Below, piece after piece: positions 33,483-44,944 of a stretch of DNA of 64,000 nucleotides (positions within the stretch are counted from its first letter, which is position 1; each line of letters starts with the position of its first letter). The stretch is from Cyanophora paradoxa. Taxonomy: Eukaryota > Glaucocystophyceae > Cyanophorales > Cyanophoraceae. The position numbers were made by a program, and so were the translations under genes. The notes under the pieces are model-generated. The model saw only the letters and a program-made list of their open reading frames with translations. It was not told where the DNA came from and did not search any database. The DNA lies in contig QPMI01000103.1 of the NCBI GenBank assembly GCA_004431415.1, forward strand, positions 186,001-250,000, read 5' to 3'.

Positions 33483-35955
33483 ATGCCGCCGAATGCTGAG
33501 GGCATGTCTTCTGGGACGTCCGTAGGTGCGTACGCGTCTCTGCCCTCCAGGTCGCGTACGAGCGACGCCTCAATTGACTGGCGCGCAGCGAGGAAGCATG
33601 GCGGCGTCGTCGCTTCGTCATCTCTCACGTCGAGGCAGAACGGCGGCCCAGACGCGCCGCATAAGCCTGTCCCGGCACGCGCTCGCGTCACGACGTTGAC
33701 CGCAGCGAAGCCGACCCGAGCGACGGGCCAGCCGCGGTCGGCGCCGAGCATCACTGGCTCGAGCTCTTCGCGAGCGCACTGCAAGCTCGCGGCCGGCCCG
33801 TACGCAACCGCGCTGGCTGACGAGGCCCCCGCGGCCGCGGTCGAGCCAGCTGCGCCCCTTCCCTCGGCCTCCTCCGCGCCAGGGCGTACGGACGCCCCCA
33901 ATCGAGCCACAACCGCGTCTTCTTCGGCAGCGCCAGCTGTACACCGGAGTGTCTCCTCGGGCTCCCTCGCCCGCCCCGACGGCTCCGGTTCGAATGCACC
34001 GCGTCGCTCGGGCTCCATCGGCGAGCTGCTCCGCCCGGGAACCGCTGTCATCGAGCTGCCCCGCGCCCGCGCCGGCGCGGCCGACGTCCGGGCCCTCGTC
34101 CAGGCGCGCCGCACACGCCCCGCGCCCCGCGCGAGCCCGGGCCCCGCCGCTGACGCGCGCGCCCCCGCCGCGCGCAGCACGTGCGGCGGAGCGCGTGCCT
34201 GCGGCGCCTGTCGGTGGCGGACTGCGGGCTGAGCGGGCGGCGTCTGGCGGAGGTCGCGGGGGCGGCCGCCGTCTGCCCCTCCCTTGCCGAGCTCGTCCTC
34301 TCCGGCAACGGCGTCGGCTCCTGCGGCGCCGCCCCCGCCGTCGCCGAGGCCCTCGGGTGCGCCCCGCCCCGCCCCGCCCACGCCGCCCCACTTTCCGTGA
34401 CCGCGGGGGGGCAGGGCGAGCCGGTCGCTGCGGGCGCTGCGGCTGCGGGGCGCGGGGCTGGTGAGCGACGACGTGGCGGCGGTGGCGGAGGGCGCCTGCC
34501 GCGGCGCCTCCCTCGAGGCCCTCCACCTCGAGGAGAACGAGTGTGCGCGGCGGGCCCGGCGCGCCCGCGCCGTCCGCCCGAGCCGGAGCCCGACGCGGCG
34601 CGGGGCGGGGCGCGCAGACGTGCGGGAGCTGGCGGCCGAGGCGCTGGCGGAGCGCCTGCCCCGCCTCGCCCGCCTCCGCTCCCTCTTCCTCGACGGCTGC
34701 AGGCCCGCCCCCCTCCTCATCGGGCGCGTCCGTTTGGTTCGAGCGCGGCGGGACGCAGCGTGGGGGCGATGGGCGCGGCGGCGCTGGCGGAGGCCGTGCG
34801 GGCGAGCCCCGCGCTCCTCTCCCTCGGGCTCTCGGGCAACGCCGTCGGCGACGCCGGCGCCGCCGCCCTCGCCGACCTACTCTCCTCCGGCCCCTGCTCC
34901 CTCACCGTGCCCGCCCCGCCCTCCCCGCCCCCGCCTTTGCCTTGCCCGCCCTCTCGAGCCTTCCTCGCGCAGTTCCTGGACCTGGGCCGCAACGGGATCG
35001 GGGAGGCCGGGGCGGGGGCCCTGGCGGCGGCGCTGGGCCCGCTGGCGGGGGGCGGGGGCGGGCGCCCGGCCCTGGGCGAGCTCCGCCTGGACGGGAACCC
35101 CCTCGGGGAGGCCGGCCTCCTCGCCGTCGCCGAGGCCCTCGCCCGGGAGGCGGGGAGGGGAGGGGCGGGGGCGGGGCCCCCCGCCCCGCCACCCGCTCGC
35201 CCTCCTCTCCCTGCGCGACGTCGGCGCCGGCGCCGGCGACGCGGCGGCGGCGGCCCTCGCGCGCGCCGCGGCCGCCCGGGCGCCCCGCCTCCGGATCATC
35301 TGCCTCGACGACAACGCCGCCGTCTCGAGGTGCGCGCGCGCTACGCTCCGCGTCCCGCCGCCGCTCTTGAAGGGGAGACGGCGGCAGCGCGTCCCTGGCG
35401 GCTGTGGAGGCGGCCCTTGGACGCGCGGCGCCCGCCGAGGGCGGTCCCTCGTCCGCAGCGCCCCCCGAGGGCGCGGCCGAGGGAACAGCCCGTCCTGCGG
35501 ATGCGAAGGGGCCTGCAAGCCGGCCGTCCTCGCAGCCGGAGATCACCGGCGGCGCCGGCCGCGGCCGGCCGGCGTCGGGGCGGCCGCAGCGAGCGGCCTC
35601 GCAGCCGAAGCTGCAGGCCGTGGCCCGGGACAAGCCGGCTGCGGCCTCCGCCCCGCGTCGGCCGAAGAGCGCGGGCCGCCCAAGCCCGCGACCGCGGCGG
35701 CGGGCGGCAAGCCCGTCGGATCGCGCGGCCAGCCTCCGCCGGCTCGGCGCTGGGCTCCGCGCCCGCGCCCGCCGCTCGGCGGGCCCCGTCCCTCTCCGCA
35801 CCACCGCGAAACCCGCCGCGAAGCCGGCGGCTGCGCCGGGGCGGCCCGGCCCCCCAGCCCCGCGGCCAGCTGGCGCCGGGGGGCGCCCCTCGAGCAGCTC
35901 GGCGCGCCCGGCGCCGCCGTCGAGCTCGGCGAAGCGGGGCGGGGGCTCCCTCTGA
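33483..35955 (+). CDS. RNI-type leucine-rich-repeat protein
   Basis: ATG at 33483 opens a roughly 200-residue disordered Ser/Ala/Pro-rich N-terminal region. From 34.18 kb exons encode ribonuclease-inhibitor-like repeats: CLRRLSVADCGLSGRRLAE, LAELVLSGNGVGSCGA, LEALHLEENE, LRSLFLDGC, LLSLGLSGNAVGDAGAAAL, FLDLGRNGIGEAGAGALA, LGELRLDGNPLGEAGLLAV and IICLDDNAAVS. Each repeat is about 28 residues and introns fall between them. A C-terminal exon (about 35399-35955) encodes a basic, disordered Pro/Ala/Arg tail ending GGGSL. LRR-RNI domains bind proteins; no catalytic domain accompanies them. It is divergent from the minus-strand engB-like gene next door. Confidence 0.8.
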
Positions 35956-36072
35956 CCCCGCCTCGCCCTCTTTACGAAGCCGGCCCGCGCGCGGGGCCCC
36001 CGGTTTGAATCAATTCAATTCAAGCAAAATGCAGGAGCCGGGTCGATCCTGGCCACAGGGGGGTAGGCGGTG

Positions 36073-38004
36073 CTACTCGGCCTCGGCGCGCCCCGGCGCG
36101 GCGCCGTTGAAGAGGTAGTCGTTGAGGACGGCCACGAGGTCCTCCCGCCCCGTCCTGCCCGGCCCGGCCCGCACCAGCTCAGCCGCGGCTCGAGCTCGAG
36201 ATCGAAGCACGGGCGGCGGCCTCGCACCGGGCGCCGCCCTTGACGGAGTAGAAGAGGTACGGGTCCTCTGGGTTCCACCGCACCGCCTGCCCCGCCTCAT
36301 CGGAAAACGGTCGTTTGCGGCGGGGAGAGGCGGCCGCGCACCTGCATGATCTCCCGCGCCCGCCGCTGGCGCTCCGCCTTGTTGACCAGGTCGGCCTGCA
36401 GGGCCCGGGGCCGCTGAGGCGCGGCCGCGCGGAGCGGAGCGGAGGGATTCGCGCGGGGGTCACCTTTGTGAGGATAAGGAGGCCGGGCTTGCCGCTCATC
36501 TCGATGTAGTTCCGCATCGCCTTGTCCTGCAGCCGGGGCCCGTCAGGGCGAGGGCGCGAGGGGCGCGGGGCGGGACGGGGGCGGGGGGGGGGGAACCTGG
36601 AAGACGATCTCGTGCCGCATGTCGACCACGAACATGATGAGCTTCAGCTGCCTGCGGGGGCGCGGGGCTCGGGGGGGGGGGGGGGGGGGGGGGGGGTAGC
36701 GGAGGACGCGGGAGGGGTACGGCGCACTTGCGGCGCCCGAAGAAGTCGGTGAACATCTCGGGCCAGCGGAGGCGCTCCTCCTCGGGGACCACGGAGTAGC
36801 CGTACCCGGGCACGTCCACCAGCGAGACTGCGGGGCCCGCAGGGTTGGGTCGTGTCCGGGTCGGTCCGGTTCGGTTCGGTTCGGGCGGGGCGGGGCGGAC
36901 CGAGGGAGTCGACGTCGAAGAAGTCGAGGGCGCGGGTGCAGCCGGGGACGGAGGAGGTCTTGGCGAGGCCGGGGCTCTGCCAGAGGTCGTTCAGCAGGCT
37001 CGACTTGCCCGCGTTCGCGTGCCCCAGCACCGCAACCTGCGCCCCGCCGCGTCAGCCCCGCCCCGCGCCGGAGTCCCGCGGGGCGCAGGGGTCGCTCGCC
37101 TCGGGGAGGAAGCGGCGCTGCCTGTCGCGGGGCACGGGCCACTCCTGCTTGCTCATCGCGCTCTTCACGAAGCGCGCGGCCTTGAACTGGCACACGATCC
37201 GCGGCTGCCGGCCCCCGCTTCGAAGCCCCGCCGGCCGCGCGGGCTCGGATTTCTCCGCGGTCGCCGCCTCCTTCCGCTGACTGCGCGGCGCCGGCGCCTC
37301 CGCTGCGGCTGGCTTCTTCGCCGGCTTAGCGGCGGCGGCGACTTGGCGAGCCGGGGCCCGCTTGGGGGCATCGTCGCCGAACGAGATCTCGAACTGATCG
37401 TCGTCGTCTTCTGCCTCCTCTAACCAGCCCTCGTCATCGTCCTCCTCCTCCTCGAGGCCCTCGCCGTCCTCGTCGAAATCGATCGAGCTCAAATTGATCA
37501 CGCTGCGAGCGCCGGCATGAGCGGAGCAGCGCCTGCCCGGACACGCGGCCCCGCGCACTTTTCCGCGTCCTCAAAGTCTTTGGCAGTGGGCGCAGCGGGC
37601 TTCGAGACGTTCAGGCTGCGCACGGGGACGCGATCAGCTGGCGCTTCGAGCGCTTGGGCGGGGCTTCGACTCCTGCGAGACGTGACGCACTCGGCCAGGA
37701 AGTTCTCGATGAGCTCGAGGTTCTGCGGGGTCCAGGGGATCGGCGTGTCATCGTCGTCGTAGATCGGCTGCCGAGATACTTGTCCGCGGCGCTGGCTGCC
37801 GGACGGCGGCCTTCCCCGGCCCGCATGCGCGTACAAGCTGAAGTGCGGCCGCTGGTAGCTCCACTGTTGCTTCTCGGGCACTGGGAGTCTGCACCGCCCG
37901 CGGCTTGCTAGCGGGTTCCAGGAGACGCCTGAAGCCTCCGAGGCATATGCTGGGCCTTCATGCGCGTGCTGCAGGCGCCCGGGGACGCCGGAGACGAAGG
38001 CCAT
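36073..38004 (-). CDS. engB: EngB/YihA-type ribosome-assembly GTPase
   Basis: ATG at 38004 gives a long N-terminal extension without a clear transit peptide, then an acidic stretch (DEDGEGLEEEEDDD, 37.45 kb) and a basic linker. The GTPase core is complete: G1 GHANAGKSSL (37.02 kb), G2 TSSVPGCT, G3 DVPGYGY (36.8 kb), VVDMRHEI, G4 LILTK joined by an intron to ADLVNKAE (36.5-36.38 kb) and a G5-like FYSVKGG (36.24 kb), ending LNDYLFNGAAPGRAEAE at 36073. DxPGYGY is diagnostic of EngB/YihA. The bacterial homologue acts in large-ribosomal-subunit assembly; nuclear copies in algae normally serve mitochondria or plastids. Seven or so C-rich introns, one a run of G on the plus strand (36.67-36.70 kb). 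Confidence 0.88.
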
Positions 38005-38139
38005 CCTCGACGAATCTGTGTACCCGTGCGCTTCGTTCGCCGCACGAGGATCGAGCACGCTCCCGCGCTCAATTAAAAGTACAGGAATCGCTGAGATGAG
38101 TTATTTACAGTGATTGTACACGATCGCAGCTTCAGAGAT

Positions 38140-40600
38140 CAAGCGGCGGGCCCGGGTCTACTGGGGGCAGGGCCCGATCTCGGGGCCCGGGCTGGGCGGG
38201 CGCCTCGAGCTCCCACGGCTGGGGCGGAACTGGGGCGCCGGGGAGGGCGAGCCGGTCGTGGGGGAGCAGGGGGAGAGGGGGAAGGGCCGGGTATGGGGGT
38301 CCGCGAAAGCGAAGGCGGGGCGCGGGCGGAGGAGCGGGGGAAGCGGGCAGGCGGAGGGCAGGGGTAGGCGGGCAGGGGCGGGAGGGCACGAGGGCCGTTC
38401 CAGGCCGGCGCCGGCGGCGCGCTCGAGTTCGCCGAGGGCGTCGGGCAGGGCGGCGGGCCCTGGCGGGCGCGGCGGCGGCGGCGGCGTCGCGCTGGCGGCG
38501 CTCGAGGCGGCGGCGCATGGCGAGGAGGGCGGCGCGCAGGTCGAGGGCGTCCGCGTGGCGCGCTGGAGGGCGGCGAGGGCGGCGGGAGGAGGCCCTCGCC
38601 CCGCTCAAGCGCCGCCGCCGGGACCGCCGAGAGGGCCTCCTGCAGGAGGCGAGGGCGGCCGCGTCGGGGCCCCCGCCGTGGGCGCGAGGCGGGCAGGAAG
38701 GCGTCCCAGGCGGAGCGGGCGGGGGCGGCCTCGAGGGCGCGCCACCAGCCGGGGCGCGCCAGCTCCTCCGCCACGAAGGCCATCAGCTCCCGCTCCGGCG
38801 CCTCCTCGGCTCGCCGCGCCTTGAGCAGCGCCAGGCTCAGCGCCCGCGCGTTGGCGCGGCGCAGGCCCCCGAGGCCGCCAGCCAGAGCGGCACGATCTCG
38901 ACGTTCAGGGGCGCCTCCCCGGAGGCCCGCGCGCTCCTGCCCCGCCCCGGCGGTCAGCCGCCGCCCCGCCAAGGCCTGGCCGGGCGGGGCGGGGCGGGGC
39001 GGGGCGCGCCTGAGGAAGCGGGCGAGCTCGGCGTCGGGGGCGCGGCCGGTCGCGTCCAGCACGCGCTCGACCTGCGCGGCGGCGTCAGCGGGCCCGGGAG
39101 AGGGCGGGTTCAGAAGGCGGGCCTCGATGGCGCGGCGGGAGGCGGCGTGCGGGTGGGCGGCGGCGTCGGGCAGGGGCGAGGAGGAGCCAGGCGAGGAGGA
39201 GAGGTCGTCCCGCGCCATGCGCGCCGCGCACGCCGCCGCCTCCCCCTCCGCCAGCGCCTGCAGCGCCCGCGCCCGCCCGTCCAGGTGCCCCGCCGGCGGC
39301 AGCAGCTCCGGCCCCGCCCCGCCCTCCTCCCCGGCCCCCGTCCCGGGCCCCGCCGCCGCGGCCCCCTCCCTCGCGGCCCCGCGGGGCGGCCGCTTCGGGG
39401 CGGGGCTCCAGGGCAGGAGGCCGGAGAGGGCGGCCGCGGGGGAGGAGCGCCCGAAGAAGACCTCGAGGCAGTCCTCCCGCAGGTGGTCCACGTACCCCGG
39501 GATGCTCCGCCCGTACCCGAGGGCCCCGGCGGCGAGCAGCCAGCAGCCGAAGGTCAGGAACGGGAGGGCGGCCCGCGCGCCCGCCGACGGCGCCCAGCGA
39601 AGCGCGAACGGCACGAAGCGGAGGCGCATGTGCCTGAAGGGCCGCGTGGGCGGGGGGGGCGGGCGGGCGCGGGGGCGGCAGGGCACCGGAGAAGAAGGAA
39701 GAGGAGAAGGTAGGCGGCGGAGACGAGGAGGCTGTCGGCTTCCTTCCAGCGAGGCCCGAAGTCCTGCCCGTCCGCCCGCTCCCGCTCCAGCTTCTGCCGC
39801 CGGCCGCCGGCGCGGCGCCCGTCGACGGCGGCGCGGGGCGGGAGAGGGGCGGGCCGGGGGCGCACGGAGGCCTCGTAGTCGAGCTCTTGCTGGAGGTCGT
39901 CGAGGTAGCGGGGCAGGTCCCCCGCGTCCAGCGCCTCCGCCAGGTGGCAGAGGAAGCCCACCAGCGCCCGCGCCTCCTGCCGCCCCCTCCCCGCTCGGCC
40001 CCGCCCCCGCCCCGTGCGCGAGCGAGCGCCGGGCCGCGCACGCGGAAGGCGTCGAGGCGGCGGCGCTCGAGCTCGTGGCGCTCGTGCCTGCGGAGGCGGC
40101 CCGTGTCGCCCCGCACCGCCTCCTCCAGCCGCTCCAGGTCCCCCTCCACCTGCCGCCCCGTGAGCTCGCGCCCCGCCCCGCCCCGCGGCGCGGCCTGGTG
40201 CTCGGCTCGCCTCGGCCGCCAGGCGCGCGCGCTCCGCCTCGGCGATCCGCGCGCCGCGGCGCCGCTCGAGGCGCGCGAAGGACTCGTTCGCCCGCCTGCG
40301 CAGCCGCCGCTGCAGGTCCCGCACCGTGGCCCGCCTCACGCGCCCCGACAGCTCCAAGCTCACGTCGAAACCGTCCTCTGCCGCGCGGTCGCAAGGTCCC
40401 GGCGGCGAGGGCCCGCGCGGGCGGGCGGCGCACCGCCGGCGCTCGTGCGGTTGGCGACGTAGCAGTGCACGAAGTGGATCACGGCGGACGCTTGCGTCGG
40501 CGACTGCGCGTAGCGCGCGAGAAGCGCATCTCTTGCTTGCCACAGGAGCCGCCGGAGCAGGAACCTGATGGGCGCTCGGCGAGAGTCGGAGGAAATCACG
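38140..40600 (-). CDS. Unrecognised membrane protein with coiled-coil segments
   Basis: Likely first exon near 40.59-40.44 kb encodes RFLLRRLLWQARDALLARYA and IHFVHCYVANRTS. Then come charged helices (FDVSLELSGRVRRATVRDLQ; LERLEEAVRGDTGRLRRHER), then LVGFLCHLAEALDAGDLPRY. Two hydrophobic segments follow: SLLVSAAYLLLFLLL (39.72 kb) and ALPFLTFGCWLLAAGALGYG (39.55 kb). After YVDHLREDCLEVFFG the C-terminal part is helical, with ALSLALLKARRAEEAPEREL (38.8 kb). No family recognised. The stop is uncertain; 38.14 kb is the end of the open, coding-like sequence. Confidence 0.5.
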
Positions 40601-40730
40601 ATCGGGGGCGCACGACTGTAGGGGCTCCCCCTGCTGCGCCAGGCGGTGCTGTGCGATGAATGCCGCGAAAAAGAATCGGAAATTTAGTCGCTGCACGCGC
40701 TCCTCGGGCCAGTGCCGCTGGCGGAGCGGG

Positions 40731-41216
40731 CTAAAGCTTCCGTCCTCGTCTGCGGATCCCCGCGCTTGGCTCGGCTGCTACCGCCCAGAACGAAGCACCC
40801 AACGCACCCAGGACCATTGCGGAGAGGAGAGCGTGCAAGAACTTCGCGGTAGCGTCGACCTTGGCGTCTGGTCGGCCCGATATGTTGTACAGCTGCCAGC
40901 GCTCCTCGTGGTTGCGGCCTTCGAGCGGCTTCTCGATGTGCGTCAGACGCCGGATGTACTCTGCTTGGAGCGCATCTTCTCGGAACACGGAGGAGGCGTC
41001 GTCGCGCTGAGCGTCGCTCGCTCCAGCCGGCGTCACGTCTGCACGCGCCGGCGTCGGCGAAAGAGGGGAGCGGCGTACGCCAGCGGCGTGTACCTGCACG
41101 GGGCGCGAAGACGATCCCTCCGGGCCTGCAACTCGCTGGGCGTCGCGGGGCGCGTTTGCAAGGCGCGGTCGCCGCAGCCCAGCCCAGGCTCCTATGCTGC
41201 AGCTGTGGTCTGCCAT
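40731..41216 (-). CDS. Small tail-anchored-like protein
   Basis: From ATG 41216 one frame stays open for about 161 codons to a stop at 40731-40733, although an intron (GTGCAGGTAC to GCGTGCAG) may lie inside. The ordered part is DDASSVFREDALQAEYIRRL, THIEKPLEGRNHEERWQLYN and then a single hydrophobic segment, FLHALLSAMVLGALGASFWA, near the C-terminus, followed by a short basic tail. A single C-terminal membrane segment suggests a tail-anchored membrane protein. No family recognised. Confidence 0.5.
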   Translation of the reverse strand: MADHSCSIGAWAGLRRPRLANAPRDAQRVAGPEGSSSRPVQVHAAGVRRSPLSPTPARADVTPAGASDAQRDDASSVFREDALQAEYIRRLTHIEKPLEGRNHEERWQLYNISGRPDAKVDATAKFLHALLSAMVLGALGASFWAVAAEPSAGIRRRGRKL

Positions 41217-41496
41217 CCGGCAGAGAAAGCGGCGGCCCGACGCAGAAGCCACAGAAGCTGGCCTGCATTTTTGGGGTACGCCGGCGAGTCCAGTTCGCCG
41301 TACCCAGTCCGCGACCGCGCAGAGAACTTCGAGCCGCCGAACCCGGCCCAGCAGCAGCGAGAAGCTGCGCTAGCAGAAAGGGTTCGTTTCCCGAAGCCAG
41401 CCGCAACACGCCCGCCCTTCTGCACGCTCTCCAACGCGTTCCTATTCTAAAAGTGTCCTCTCCAGACCGCGGGCGGACTGGCAGCCGGTTGCTTCC

Positions 41497-42974
<1,478 letters not shown>

Positions 42975-43698
42975 ATCGGGCTCTCGACCGAACTGGCCCG
43001 TGGCTTTCCATCCAGCTGCGGGACATCGAGCGCTGCACCAAGCGCTGTCCCAAGCGCTGTCCCATGAACCGTGATCCCGCTGGTCTCGCGCCCTCTCTGT
43101 CGGACCGTTGCGGAGCCTCTCCCTTTCCTTTGCGTCCTCTGGTCTCTCCAACAACACTCCCGTCACCCCGAGCCAGTACATAGTTTGCGCCTTCCAAACA
43201 GAAATAGCGTCTCTCTTCTCAAACGACGAATATCTCTATTGCAATCCTCGTTCAGACGCTGCTCGCTGCTCGGGGCACGCAGCAGCAAATGGTCATTCGC
43301 AGGTCTGCGCACAGCACTCGATCTCGCAACTCTCCCCGCGGCCGTGGCCCGGCCACCCATGGCCACCATCTGATCCTGATAGTCGTATACGTTACTTGAA
43401 ACAGACACAATACATGCACAAGTCAAGGTACTGTACACGGTCCCTCTCCCGAATCCCGAACTGCACTGTCAGCCTACATGGGCTATGCTCTACGCGTATA
43501 CAGCTAGAAAGCGAAAAGCGCCTAGTTTCATAGATTACAAAAGGCCCGCTGCTCGGCCTTCTGTCACTTCGGAGTGGCTCCAGCTAAGCCCGAGGCCCCG
43601 CGATGCGCTGTGTTTCCAGGCCGACTCATGATCAGAGAAGGAGAAGAGTCCAGGGAAAGCGGCGAGCAAGCGATCGTCGTTCGTTGCTGGTGGAAGCG
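42975..43698. other. Intergenic between convergent PP1 and RING genes
   Basis: PP1 3' flank on the plus strand facing the 3' end of the minus-strand RING gene. Normal mixed composition; no gene recognised. Confidence 0.5.
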
Positions 43699-44880
43699 TC
43701 AGACCCGAAAAGAAAGTTCAGACGGAAAGGGTGGCAAACCAGGCCAATCCTCGTACAAACTGTCTAGGTCGGCTTGGCAGCCGCAGCTGCACCACATTCT
43801 CAGGTGGCAGGTTCTCGCCTCCTCTTCTTTCAGCCGCGCGTCCAGCGCCAGCTCCCGCCGGACAGGGCCGCGGCGACCGCTCATCTCCTCCTCATCGGCG
43901 CTGACGGAAGCATTCGCACTGGATCGATATAAGCACGCCAAAATTCCGCACCCGTAGTCAGGCGCCTCGTAGTACACGTCGCGCCCGTCCTCGCTGCTGT
44001 CCAGCGCAACCAACTCGTCGTCACCGCCTGATATCAACCTCCGGTAGTCTCGCGGCACGATCACGATGTGCTCGCACTCCGCCTGCGCTGCAACGTTTGC
44101 AAGAGTACGCGTGCAGCGTGGGGACGGTCTCCGGCACCGTATTCATATCGACCTGCACGAAGCCGGAGAAGGCAGCTTGACAAGTGGGGCAGCTCGTGCT
44201 TATTGCAGACCAGTCCATGAGACATGGAGAGATGCAAAATGCCTGCGAGCGTAATGTCAAGCGAGGACCCAGACCCCCGTCGTCGTGGGCCCGTCGTGCG
44301 AGGCCCTTGTCCCGAGCAGGAAAATTGATGAACACCCAAGATTAGTCTTAGAACCTCGAGCCTAGCCAATATCCGCCGCCCGAGCGATGTCCGTGGCCGA
44401 AGCTTAGCTCGCACGTCCAAAGCTAAGCTCGGCGGAGCGCACATGCTTGCAAGGTAGGACGCCGATGTGGCTGGTTGACAACGGGTCGAGGCATATCGCT
44501 GCGGGTCGGTCAGCGCGGGCGAAGTGCTGCGCCGTGCGGGCGTCACGCAGTCGGCCGCTGAGCCGGACGCGACTCACCGCATTCCATTGCACGGTAGCAG
44601 CGCGACAGTAACAGCTGCAGGCGGGAGAGAGGGCGGGAAGGGAAGGGACGGGTACAGATTCCACGCTGCTTGACCAAAAGTAAAATTAATCTCCCGGGAG
44701 TGGATCCGATGATTCCCATCCAGTCCCACATGCATGGGGCTCTGGGTACGTATCGCGCTGCATACCGGGGGTAGCTGCAGCTGCCAGTTGACGTCGGCAT
44801 CCGCAAACAGCTGCTCGACGGTCTCGACCTCCGGACGCCGTGGCGCCGGTGGCGGTCGCGTGGCGGACAATTGCAACGGC
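43699..44880 (-). CDS. RING-finger protein, probable E3 ubiquitin ligase
   Basis: Exons on the minus strand encode VETVEQLFADADVNWQLQL (44.82 kb), then ICLDPLSTSHIGVLPCKH (about 44.5-44.45 kb), then after an intron AFCISPCLMDWSAISTSCPT followed by CQAAF (44.24 kb). Together these give a RING-type C...C-x9-CKH-x-FC-x3-C-x10-CPTC arrangement; the first zinc ligand would come from a junction codon. A final exon encodes an acidic, Cys-containing tail (YEAPDYGCGILACLY; MWCSCGCQADLDSLYED) ending at 43699. RING proteins recruit ubiquitin-conjugating enzymes. The 5' end is not fixed and may run into the adjoining duplicated segment. Confidence 0.7.
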
Positions 44881-44944
44881 AGCTATAGCTGTAGCTACCG
44901 TATAGCATGCGCAGCTCGGTCAGGCGGACACCGGACGCGTTAGC

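Noticed and set aside
38139-40433. 764-codon minus-strand ORF read as one uninterrupted protein
   Set aside because: Much of it is in the wrong frame through C-rich introns; the coding-like segments switch frame at splice-like borders.
40656-41450. 264-codon plus-strand ORF
   Set aside because: It is antisense to the minus-strand small membrane protein, whose hydrophobic segment and residue balance are more convincing.
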